Below are positions 46,870-57,292 of a stretch of 64,000 bases of DNA, piece after piece. The stretch's first letter is position 1. The number at the start of each line of letters is the position of its first letter. The position numbers were made by a program, and so were the translations under genes. The stretch comes from Blastomyces gilchristii SLH14081 (lineage: Eukaryota > Ascomycota > Eurotiomycetes > Onygenales > Ajellomycetaceae), in assembly GCF_000003855.2 (NCBI RefSeq), contig NW_003101669.1, positions 934,795-998,794 on the forward strand. The letters are read 5' to 3'. Below the pieces are notes generated by a model. That model made no database searches. It saw only the letters and a program-made list of their open reading frames with translations, and had not been told where the DNA came from.

Positions 46870-47628
46870 ATGCCTCTCACCCTTTCAGAAGCAGAGGAAA
46901 GCGATGTAGGCGACATCGCGGATATCCACCTAGCTTCGTTCGGCGAAAACATGATGCTCCGGGCGCAATTCCCAACACCCTGCCTGCGTGCCGGATTGCG
47001 AATCTCACTGATGGATAAAGCTCGCGAGGAAATTCGCGATCCTCAATGGGCGGTTCTGGTCATTCGCGACGAAAACGAGATCATTAGCTTTGCGAAATGG
47101 AAGCGACCTGTTTTAGATGCCTCGTACGTTGAGGTACCCTGGCGATGGCCCGAAGGCACCAGGATGGACATTCTGAATGAATGGACGAAGAAGGTGGATG
47201 ATGCGTGCAGCAGGGCTATAGGGGATACGCCTTGCTACTGTAGGTTTCGCTAACTCTCTTTGTTGATTTGATCTTCCCCCAGTACGTATGACTTGATGAC
47301 TTGATGGCTGCTTATTTATTTGCTCCTAGGTTTGAGTTTTATAGGAACCCATCCGAAGCATGGAGGGCGCGGGGCGGCCTCGATGCTCATACGGTGGGGC
47401 CTGGAGCGCAGTGCGAGTGAGAATGTTCCGATACAGCTTGAGAGCACTATTGTTGCTTGGCCGTTGTACGAAAAGCTCGGATTTGAGGAAAAGGAACGTA
47501 TTCAGATGCAATTGGAAGGGGTTGGGGAGAGTGGGATATCAGTGCTCTACGAGGAATTGTCTCTCGTGCGACGGCCAGTGCCGTCTGCTGTCGTGAGCCG
47601 AGCGACGAAGATTCCCAAGACAGATTGA
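46870..47628 (+). CDS. GNAT-family N-acetyltransferase
   Basis: A predicted acetyl-CoA-dependent acetyltransferase of unknown substrate. Exons are 46870-47239 and 47330-47628, joined across a 90-nt intron (GTAGGT...TAG) to give 222 aa. The N-terminus has the usual GNAT opening (LTLSEAEESDVGDIADIHLA). The acetyl-CoA loop lies after the intron: LSFIGTHPKHGGRGAASMLI, where GGRGAA matches R/Q-x-x-G-x-G/A. This is followed by ESTIVAWPLYEKLGFEEKER, the motif B region. The ATG at 46870 is chosen; the TTG at 46858 is not needed. The gene ends 142 bases from the end of a second acetyltransferase on the opposite strand. The closest relatives are small fungal GNATs of secondary metabolism or detoxification, but the function here is not known. 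Confidence 0.85.
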
Positions 47629-47770
47629 AACATATACAATGCTACATATACACGCGATGGTGAATTGTTTTAGATAGATCTAGATATTTCTCAAAAAAAT
47701 AAAATAAAATAAAATAAAATAAAAAATAAAAAGGGTCGCGCACTGCTATAGATTCTAAATTCAATCCTGA

Positions 47771-48952
47771 TCAACACCATCCGTACTTCTCATTGCCAAC
47801 CCATTCTAATGAATCCCCTGTACCGTCCCCCTCTCCGTACCACCGCAGACAGCATATACCTTCTTCTTCACGGTCTTCCTCTCGATGCGCGACTCCCGTT
47901 CGCTTGATCAGCTCTTGTACCTGAGCAGACGGTCCCCATAAATTAACATGGTGTAAACCCCACTCTGCAGCCTCCCTCTGCGCAGCAAAAATCACAGCTC
48001 TTAGTCCCGCCACTTGTAAATCATACTCCACCGAGAAGCTATCTAGAGCACCTTGGTTTTCAATAACAAGCCGCAGGATGTAGAGAGTATTGTTGGAGTT
48101 TGCGTCCTTGGGAGGGTCATAGAACCGGTGCGTCCAGATCGCCCATATACGATTCCCAAGCTCTCCAGCGATGGCACCTTTGACCTGTGGCTGTGACTTG
48201 AAGAGAACCTCAGCGGCAAACTCTTCTTTGGTATGGTGCCAGAGCATGTGATCGTGATCCGGTACGATCATGAAGCGTATTTTCTCAGTGGACGGGCATG
48301 GTGCAGCCATTGCTTTCAGAGCAAGTGCCTCATCCTGTTTGCAGAGCTTCGCAAGGTCCCTTGCGAACAACGGTGTCGCAGCTGACGATCTCCGTCCTGC
48401 TGCTGGTGCCTCCAGTGAAGGAGGGAACTCGACATGAAAGCTTGGGAAGGCATGCCATTTGAGATTTGTATAGAATTGCTTCCCGATATCTGAAAATAGG
48501 ACACTGGCGATACATTGATTGGTTCTGGTCGTTTGCCATCTTGGTAGCACCTTAGCCAGCTCCTTCATCAGTCGTGAGGCATAGCCCCGACCGCGATATC
48601 GAGGGTCACAATAGACACTGGCGACGCCGTGGGTGATGAACTCGGCTACATTGCCATGTTTATCGCTGACCCATGAGCGTTTACGGAAAGTTTCGCAGGA
48701 AGCCAGGAGGGGCCTTTGCTCTCGCGGGAGGGCCCTATCCACCAGCACCCATTGGGTCATTCCCCCATCTTTCGCTAAAGGGACTGTCATGAGATACAGT
48801 GATTCCTCAAGGTAGATATCCACGGGGAGAGCATCTTTCCATTCACTTGAGGTGAGAGTCCAAATCGCTTTGTTTTCTGCATCGGTCGGGTGGTCGAGGT
48901 AGAGAGATGGAGACCGCGCATCTGGCAGAACAGTATCATGCATTGGTGCCAT
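47771..48952 (-). CDS. LYC1-like GNAT acetyltransferase
   Basis: A single-exon protein of 393 aa resembling yeast-type lysine N6-acetyltransferase LYC1. The N-terminal half carries the GNAT fold, with ESLYLMTVPLAKDGGMTQWV, SCETFRKRSWV, and the acetyl-CoA loop ASVYCDPRYRGRGYASRLMK. SDIGKQFYTNLKWHAFPSFH follows. The C-terminal half contains a second, LYC1-specific region with FMIVPDHDHMLWHHTKEEFA and IWAIWTHRFYDPPK. It continues with AVIFAAQREAAEWGLHHVNL and ends CLRWYGEGD...EWVGNEKYGWC. The length matches LYC1-type proteins (about 380-400). LYC1 members act in lysine catabolism in some yeasts; in filamentous fungi the substrate is not established. The ATG at 48952-48950 opens the frame. Confidence 0.85.
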   Translation of the reverse strand: MAPMHDTVLPDARSPSLYLDHPTDAENKAIWTLTSSEWKDALPVDIYLEESLYLMTVPLAKDGGMTQWVLVDRALPREQRPLLASCETFRKRSWVSDKHGNVAEFITHGVASVYCDPRYRGRGYASRLMKELAKVLPRWQTTRTNQCIASVLFSDIGKQFYTNLKWHAFPSFHVEFPPSLEAPAAGRRSSAATPLFARDLAKLCKQDEALALKAMAAPCPSTEKIRFMIVPDHDHMLWHHTKEEFAAEVLFKSQPQVKGAIAGELGNRIWAIWTHRFYDPPKDANSNNTLYILRLVIENQGALDSFSVEYDLQVAGLRAVIFAAQREAAEWGLHHVNLWGPSAQVQELIKRTGVAHREEDREEEGICCLRWYGEGDGTGDSLEWVGNEKYGWC

Positions 48953-49820
48953 GCTCGCGGAGTAGACTAGTCTAACGATGGGGGGGCCTGTTCTTTACAG
49001 AGCTGGTATCAAAGTCGACGGAGATAAATAGTGATAATCATGTTCAAACACTCTACACTCAAGGAGTGCCAGGGATTCACAACTCTATCTTTGATATGGC
49101 TGAGGCGGCACCTCGCTTAACCAATCGTCATTCTAAATATCTCTATCTCTTCCCCCCCCCCCCCCCCCCCCCCGGAAAGGGGCAACAAAAGGTGATTCTC
49201 ATTTTTTTCGCCCCGCTCCTTGGCAGTGGGCTGGGGTGCATCCATCATTGACTGACAGCGACTCGGCATCCCTGCCGCAATCGCCCCAAGGGCTCAGCAT
49301 CGCATCGCGCACTGCACTGCACTGGTAGCCTCTATTTTACTGGGTATTTGGGTGTTTTCAGTGCTATGATGTCGTCTTGGGAAGAACCAACCCAGGCGCT
49401 TACCACAGACATGGCCCCCAAACTTGGCTGCTTGTATGCCAGCGGGGACACGGGTTGTTATCTCTTCGAGCAGGTGTACCAATCGATACTACGAGCGAGA
49501 TATTGACTGGCAGAAGACAAGGCTCGAATTAGCGTGAGCGCCTCTGGACAGTCTGTTGAGCCAGGTGAGGAATCGGCAAGGAGCGTGGGGAGAGAGGGGT
49601 CCTCGATGACCGCTTTTCTCAGCCTCATAAATAGTTTTGTCTGGTCGAAGCCTGATCTTCTATCCTGATGAACAACCCCGTAGCGAAACGTCGTCACTAA
49701 AAAAAAAACACATCCTCACATTTTGTATTTCTAATACATCGGACCGTTTAGAGCTTAGAGCATAGAGATGAATTTCCACTACGAACGTTCGACTAGATCC
49801 ATCCGATAGTAGAGCCCATA
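48953..49820. other. Divergent spacer with a 22-C run
   Basis: 868 bases between the LYC1-like gene and the ankyrin-type gene. A run of 22 C lies at 49152-49173. A 46-codon frame opens at 49366 and stops at 49506; it might be an upstream ORF of the following gene, but there is no supporting evidence. Nothing else is recognised. Confidence 0.45.
49152..49173 (+). repeat. Homopolymer of 22 C
   Basis: An uninterrupted poly(C) run follows CTATCTCTT and precedes GGAAAGGGG. Its length should be treated with caution because such runs are error-prone. Confidence 0.9.
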
Positions 49821-52582
49821 ATGGATCCTGTATCCGCCATCGGGTTGCTTGCATCCGTTGCCACTCTCATCAAGGTCAGCAAGGGAGCTCTAGACCTTAT
49901 CAAAGAATACAAACACGCACCAAGAGACCTATCTGAACTCGTACACAACCTTGAGATATTCGAGGAGGCACTGAGAGGGTTTGATCGTGTCCTACGTAGC
50001 CGTCAAACAAAGCACAACATCTCCGAGAAGATCCTTCGAACGGCTATTAATGATGGATTTGCAACCATCAAAGATCTTGAGAAGCGTTTAACGCAGGTGT
50101 ATAAGACTGAAAACTCGAGTTTCCGTCGAGTTAGATTCGTCCAGCATAAGTCGCAGTTTGAAGCGCTTGACAAGCAGTTCAAGAACCAATGTGCGCAATT
50201 GCATAGTTTTATATCACTGGCGCATTTGTTCGTAGTACCAAACTCCCCCTTGATTTATCTGAGTGCTAAAGCCGTACAGGGAGACGTTCCTTGCTGTTTG
50301 CAATCAACACCCCCAACTCCTAGAAGCATGTTCGACAGCCGTTGAGGAGATGGCAAGCGAACCTCAATTCCTCGAGGATGCGTCGGAATCAGCGTTACCC
50401 TTAATTTCGAGGTATCCATCCTCGAACTCATCCTCCATCACAACTCTATCTCTCGGATCATCAACACCATCATCGCGGAGCTCGATAGATTCAAGAAATA
50501 CTTCCATAACCTCTACCTCGTTTGATAATAAACTATCAGTACCAGGCCGGAGGGACAGGCGAGGTAGTGATACCCCATCCCAATCAAGCAATTTAGTAGA
50601 CCTCCGATCAACGAGCTCACTGGTCATTCGTCGCGCATGCCGACATGATTGCTACTGCAAATGTCATGATGATTCGACCACCGGTGAACCCAAGGCGCGG
50701 TCTTCACGGCTTAACGTGCGGGTATTTCGAGAGAACAGCAAGCCTAAGGTTGAGTGCTCAGATCCAAGCTGTGCAGCCACAACGTCACAGGAAAAGTCCA
50801 TCCCGGTTTCTTTCTTTAAAAAGGCCATGGCGAATATGATGTCAACTAGTAGTATCCAGGTTCGATATCGACTAAATACTTATCGTATGGTGCCGGAGGG
50901 ATCCAACGCCATGCGGTACGTTAAACGTGGGAATCTGGAGAAGTTGAAATTAGCAATTCAATCAGGGGAGGCAACGCCTTGGGATACGGCGCCGGATGGA
51001 TGGTCCTTGTTGCATGTATGTTTTCTCGCATTTCAATATTGGTTTTTTACTATTATTATCAGGGGTTAGTGGTTGCCATATTGCTGACACCTGCTGTGCT
51101 GATTGTTTCTAGACTGCAGCGTACGCGAGACAATTGCCAACCGTACAGTATCTTGTTGAACTAGGTGCGGAGACTGAAGTATCGGATCTTGGAGCACGGT
51201 CTGCACACTCTTCAACCCGACTTTGGGAGCTTCAATATCGCCTCTATCCAGATCTAACCATTTATTTACTTTTTAGAAAACCCGTCGACTTCGCGTTTCT
51301 GAAATCCCAGGGAGCCGATGCTACCCAAACAGAAAAGGACATCGTCCAAGTTTTCTCTAAACAAGACGACTACATCGACGACTATGAGTTCACCCCGATC
51401 CACATTGCTGTCCTGGATCTCTACGATCCAGAGGACTCCGAACGCCCCACACTCGAAGAACTCATTGACTTCGTGGACCATGCCAACAACGCCCCTCAGG
51501 GCACAAATTGGTCCCACTGGAAATCAAAATACCAAAAAAGATCTCCACTTTTCGTCACCATCATCGAGCAGTTCCGGGTTTCGGCGGCGGAAAACCCAGA
51601 TACAGGCAAAATCATACAGAACCTAGTCGATCAAAAAGATCGGAAATTCCACTGGACGCCACTTCATTGGGCTAGTGCCACGGGCCAAGCGGATAAAATG
51701 AAGATTTTGGTGAATACCGGCGCGGATCCGTTTATCAAGTCGAACTTGAACGCAAACATTTTACACGCTGCTGTAGAGTCAAATGCATTGGAAAGCTTGA
51801 GCTATGCGCTAGAGATATGTAAACGGTATCCGGATTTGTTGAATATCGATCAAAGCAACGTCTGGGGGGAGTCACCACTTATGATGGCTGCGCAGGGGTG
51901 TTTGGTGGGCTGCGTAAAACTCCTCCTTGACGCGGGGGCAGATCCGAATGTAAGGCAGGAGAATCATCAAGTTGCGCTGCATTATGCCGGCCTTTCAGAT
52001 CGGGGGGAGAAGAGGTGTGAAACGCTGGCGCTATTCTGCGAGACAAGCCTTATACCAAAGTTGGACATTAATGCGCAAGATGAGGATGGCAGGCCGCCCA
52101 TATTTGATTTCCTAGATGATTTGGAGTGTATGAAGTGTCTGATTCGACATGGCGCAAAGCTGGATTTGTTAGATAATTCTGGGAATAACTTGATCCACCA
52201 TATATGTATTCAAGGGGAGAGTGATTCGTTGGAAAGCTTGTTGCAACCTCCACGCGACAAGAAATTAATCCTGACAGGGAAGAATTACGACGGGAACACG
52301 GCGCTCATTGAGGCACTGCGCCATGAAAGTATTGACTGCGCGATGATCCTCCTAGAGCTTGATGACGTCGGTGACATTGTGGGTCAGGACGGATGGGCTG
52401 CAGTGCACTATGCGGCGAAGCTGGGTGATCCAAGCCTATTGAAAGCCGTGTTGAAACACCCGACTTTTGCACGGGGTGAGAAGACAGATGATGGCAAGAC
52501 CGCTCGTGTGGTGGCCATGGAGTCCGGCAATTGGCAGGGGGAAATAAAAGACCTTTTAAATCGATACAATGCGCTATTATGA
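49821..52582 (+). CDS. Ankyrin-type protein with STAND/NLR-type N-terminal domain
   Basis: Four exons, 49821-50227, 50280-51015, 51113-51198 and 51277-52582, encode 844 aa; introns are 52, 97 and 78 nt. The N-terminus MDPVSAIGLLASVATLIKVS followed by KGALDLIKEYKHAP is the fungal N-terminal domain found on STAND/NLR proteins (HeLo/SesA-like neighbourhood). A Ser-rich linker and a Cys cluster, CRHDCYCKCH (near residue 255), follow, then CSDPSC. Ankyrin-like helices begin near residue 345 with NLEKLKLAIQSGEATPWDTA. Clear repeats include HWTPLHWASATGQADKMKIL, SPLMMAAQGCLVGCVKLLLD, and WAAVHYAAKLGDPSLLKAVL. No NACHT or NB-ARC ATPase is present, so this is an NLR-like protein without the motor. The first donor (GTTCGT, 50228) and the 78-nt intron are inferred from frame and branch sites. 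A role in non-self or stress sensing is speculation. Confidence 0.8.
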
Positions 52583-53395
52583 TGCGGATTATATGGAATC
52601 CCATTACTCCAGTAGAACTCACCCCGGTGGGGTGCAGTTCTATTGAAATGTTCACATTGTACATTATATTGATCGAATATTCTGTCGACGATCATGTAAC
52701 TATTCTATAGGTTTATATATCAGCAAATCCTCTGAGACTCTTACCGAGCCTTCTTAACAGATGGGATCTAAACAACTTCCCTAGATAGTTATTATACGCA
52801 TCTAAATGTTTCCAACTAACTTCCACTTCTCGTAAGAATGGAGTATGAAAGCAAATATCGAGTTTAATAATTGCCCTCTTGCTCAACTTTCCATAGTAGT
52901 TCAAGATAATTGCAATTGAACTAACGTTAAGAGCGTACTATTAGTCATCAATGTATTCACGTGATGTCGAAACCTTGCCCAGGTGCTTTCCAAGTCGCGG
53001 CCTGTTCCGCAGATAACTAGTTAGCTGACAATGCTAAGAGACTTGGATCTACCGCTACAGCAGCCAATCGTTGCTTGGCTGAGTTGGTATCAGCTTGTAC
53101 CTTGCCATCCACAGCGATTCGGTCGCAACCAGGCACAACTTCCCGGCATACAAACTAGCCACAATAACAACCTTGGATGTTTTTTTGTCACGTTTAGCTT
53201 CTCGCAGTATCTCCAAAGAACTAAATGACTTGATACCCGACTAACCAGCAGCTCTGGGAATTGGGCTCTATCCCTCTTGTGCTCATTCAGATCCAGGGCT
53301 TGCATTACCTCTTCATCGAGCTACCTCCAGCGAAGCTATCATTATCCTTGCTCTTCTCGATGGAGCCCTTTGGCTATCTCCTCTAATAGCCCTCC
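52583..53395. other. Spacer upstream of the SMP-protein gene
   Basis: 813 bases. A TCACGTGA palindrome lies at 52957-52964, about 430 bases before the next start codon. The stretch 53020-53395 looks like leader sequence. Small ORFs here are not supported. Confidence 0.5.
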
Positions 53396-56278
53396 ATGGG
53401 GTCCTTCAACGGTTATGTTACCGTCTACATCCTTGGTGGAGTTACCTTCATTCCGCTCATTCTGAGCTTGATACTCCTCCATGCCCATCTAACGTTCCCG
53501 AAATTATCGAAGCATGGCAAGCCTGACGAGGATCCCCGTGCCGACAGCATCCGGCATCCCACTGACGATCAGTTTAGCTTAAAAACTGGCACAGATGTTC
53601 TAGCAGAAAAGTTCCAAAGAGCCCATGAGTCCGATGTCGCCGCGGGATACTTTGCGGTTTGTCGGGAATATGTTCCAGGAGGGGTCAATGGGAAGCCTCC
53701 CGAACGGACCACTCCTGCCGGCGAGGTCGTAGCGGCGGAGAGCCCAAGTGTTTACCAGAGCATGTACCGGAGTATATTTGATCGAAAACAAGCTCCGACG
53801 ATCGACCCCGCCAAAGGAAATGGGAAAAACACGAGGAAGGCAAGGAATGTGTTTTACGTCATTTTGAGGTGTGTCTGTGTCCACGGCCAACTCCTCTGTT
53901 AAGACTCAAGATAATGACAAAGAAACTCACTTTTATTATTTTTTCCCCCTCCTAGACATGGACATTTAATGTTATACGATGATGCAGAACAAATAGAAGT
54001 CCGTTATGTGATCTCGTTGGCTCACCACGACGTCAGCATTTACAATGGTGGAGAGCAGATACCTGAAGGAGAGCTCTGGATTAAGAGGAACGCCATTTGT
54101 TTGACGAGGAAGCAAGGCTCAATCCCTGATGCACTGGAATCGAGATCCTCGACGCTGCCATTTTATCTCTTCTCGGAAAATCTTTCTGAAAAGGAAGACT
54201 TCTATTTTGCAATCTTAAAAAACCTTGAGAAGATTCCGGATTCTCCACATTCTCCTCCGACGCCTCAGCATTACGATGTGAAACATATCGTCACTCTCAT
54301 ACAGCGGCTACATTCGTCCGAAGAACACCTTCAGACACGATGGATCAATGCGTTGATGGGAAGGCTATTTCTGGCCATGTACAAAACTCCCGATTTTGAA
54401 TCCTTTATCAGGAAAAAGATCACGAAGAAGATATCCCGAGTGACGAAGCCTAATTTTATCACGAAAATTTCTCTCCAAAAGATTGATGCTGGGGAGGGAG
54501 CTCCACTTATCACTAATCCTAGACTCAGAGATCTTACTATTGATGGAGACTGCTGTGTGGAGGCAGATATTAACTATAGTGGAAATTTTCGTCTAGAGGT
54601 AGCAGCCACTGCTCGCATAGAGCTTGGTACGCGCTTCAAGCCTCGAGAAGTCGACCTGGTACTGGCAGTTGTGTTAAAAAGCTTAAAGGGTCATGGCCTC
54701 TTACGATTTAAACCCCCTCCTAGCAACAGGCTGTGGGTTTCTTTTGAAAGCATGCCACATATGGAAATGTCCATAGAACCCATAGTCAGCAGCAGACAAA
54801 TTACGTATGGTGTGATTCTTCGTGCCATCGAAAGTAGGATAAGGGAAGTGGTTGCGGAAAGTTTGGTTCTTCCATTCTGGGACGATATACCATTCCTAGA
54901 TACCGAACACGAAACCTTCCGTGGCGGCATTTGGCATCATCCCCCCACACCCCCGTCGAAAACAGTGATTCCGGATGAAACTGAAACCCAACAACAAATA
55001 CACGATCTAGTGTCTCCGCTCGATGCCGTATCTACCAAAAATGATGCTACAATCACTCCGCCCTCGCCAGCTTTAACTGACCAAAGTTCAAAGTCTATAC
55101 CTTCCACCCTGGGAGAATTGGGCTTGTCAGTATCCTCCGGCGTGGACAGAATAAATCGACTGGACCCTCCTCGAGTTATCCGATCTCGAACATTTTCAAA
55201 CGTTGCCGGCCCTGTTGTTACAGCAGATACTGTGGAGGTTGATCATTCCGTCTGGGATTCGAAGTTGGAGGAAAAGGATGCAACAACCGCTATGATTGAG
55301 ATTTCTAACCGCTCCCAGCCAAACTCGCCTGCAGGAACACCCGTTGGCTCGCCTCCGATAGAATCGTCCTCATTTCACAAAAGATCGGCGACGCGCAGAT
55401 GCAGCAGTATCTCTGATGAGACCAGACCAATTGATATTACGCCCCGTACACCTTCGATTCCCGATCGATCTTCTCCAGCTACGCTATCCATATCTAGTAG
55501 TCCACGTAGTTCTAGCTTGTCTTTGAAAAGTGAGACTACAAAACAAAACACTACATCTGGCCCGCAGCCTAGCATTGACATCACAAGTGTCAAACCCCCT
55601 GAACGGCAAGTTATAGGATCAATAGGATCAGCAGCTGCAGCCGCTCGAAAATGGGGTTTGAATGTTCTTAAGCGGAATGGGGAGCCATCCTCAAGGGGAG
55701 ACAACAGAACACCAATGCCAGACCATCCTATTGGGCGAGGACGCCCTCTGCCCCCACCAGGCATGCCTCTCCCACCTCCAGACAGGTTTGGCTTCTTGTC
55801 TAATCCTTCCATGCCGAAACGTAAACAATTGCCGCCACCTCTTTTACCCGAACGTCCACAGAAGGCTTCTCGTCCCGTCCCTAAACCTCCACTCCCGAGT
55901 CGTGGTAACCTTTCTATAAGGGGAAGCCAAGAACAAGTGTTAGACGAACTTTTGATCATCGAAGCTCCTCTTGGATCAGAACCAACAACGCCAGTTACGG
56001 ATCTTGCTCCTAGAAACAGCAATGACAATGACAACAATACTGAAACGATGACCGCTAACGACACGGGAAGCAATTTGCCTCCAACAGAAGATAAGGCTTC
56101 TGTAGCAGCGACTACAGAGTCAGTTGGCGCTGAGAGTAGCATGGACAGCGACCCAAAGCCACTGGAGGATGACACGCAGTCCACGGGCACTCCCTCCACA
56201 AAGGATGAGACGATAGCAAAACCCTCCTCTGTGCCAACTCCTAACGAACACACCCCAGATATCCTTTTCCATTCATGA
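53396..56278 (+). CDS. SMP-domain lipid-transfer protein, NVJ2/TEX2-like
   Basis: An ER-anchored protein that carries lipids at membrane contact sites; yeast Nvj2 acts at the nucleus-vacuole junction and ER-Golgi contacts. Exons are 53396-53868 and 53956-56278, joined across an 87-nt intron (GTGTGT...TAG), giving 931 aa. One N-terminal membrane segment, VYILGGVTFIPLILSLILLH, lies at about 10-30. A PH-like region at about 150-260 includes NVFYVILRHGHLMLYDDAEQ and SLAHHDVSIYNGGEQIPEGE. The SMP domain at about 275-480 includes TRWINALMGRLFLAMYKTPD, LRDLTIDGDCCVEADINYSG, and LRAIESRIREVVAESLVLPF. The last 450 residues are disordered and Ser/Pro/Thr-rich, with proline stretches such as PLPPPGMPLPPP that could bind SH3 or profilin-type partners. 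Confidence 0.88.
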
Positions 56279-57292
56279 GACAGCTGCCTACGTGCAGCTT
56301 TATTGTTTTATTCTTTTCGATTGATACTGTGCATCTAGTTTAGGTGCCAAGTGAGTTGGTTGGATCTCGTTATTCCTACTTCCTTTCGTTCTTTCTTTCC
56401 CCTTTTTTCTTTCCTTTCGGTTTTCTCTGGACGATTCATGGGGAGCATTCATTCGTATGGAGTTGGTTGACTAGAGTTTGTCACGGCTTATTTTTAATTG
56501 GATTTTTTAGGTTTTTCATATAATAACTTATATTCCTCATGGTAGGTGTAGCTGGCAACCGCGACCAGACGACGGTATTGCCTATATTAGTTGCTTACAT
56601 CGCCCTTGTTGGCTTAGAGAGTTAGCAATTGAAATTAGATTATAATCCAATTTCCATTTTAGGAACCGTTGTGTGATCTTTATTCCCATTTTCCGTATGA
56701 TTGTTTGAGGAGATATTGGAGGTTTACTCATATAGTCTGGTCACCACGCACATTATTTTAGCATGTGGTGATTGAGATACACGTAGTTGCGCTGGGGTGA
56801 AATCCAACCGGCGCCAGCTACCGGCATCATGAGTAGCAAAATATATCTTCCAGTGGAGTCTATAACCGTAAACAGAGTATCATGCTAGGGTGATATGAGG
56901 AAGCATTGTCCCAGACTGAATGGGAAGTGAAGTTATGCTGAGCTATGAATGGATACAAAAATGGTGCATAGCCCCCGAGTGACGGCGCCAAGACAATGGG
57001 TGCTGACTCAGCATTGCTGATTGCGACGACTTCAAATGCGTTGCAACAACATCTAAGAATTCTTTACGTTATTCCTAGTTCGGTTTTTCCTTGTTTATCA
57101 CTTATTTATATCTACCAGTCTGTTTTTTGTTATTCATTCCACTTAACTATACCCTCTTATCGCTGCTCTGTTGTTGAAGCTACGGGCTAGCTTTTGCTGG
57201 CTGTCCCTTCGCTCCATTCCGTTCGACCACACCCTCAACCTCTCCGGGCCATGTCACTTGCCTACAATTCGGTAGCCACACGGAATATCGAC
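56279..57292. other. Spacer between the SMP-protein gene and SLA2
   Basis: About 1.0 kb. The left part is the T/C-rich 3' flank. The 200 bases before SLA2 are pyrimidine-rich, leader-like sequence. No MAT gene or other coding region is seen here. Confidence 0.55.

Noticed and set aside
49366..49506. 46-codon plus-strand ORF starting with two Met
   Set aside because: Too short to support as a gene; it could be an upstream ORF of the ankyrin-type gene, but there is no conservation evidence.
55375..56253. 292-residue open frame on the minus strand
   Set aside because: Antisense of the low-complexity C-terminus of the SMP-domain protein.
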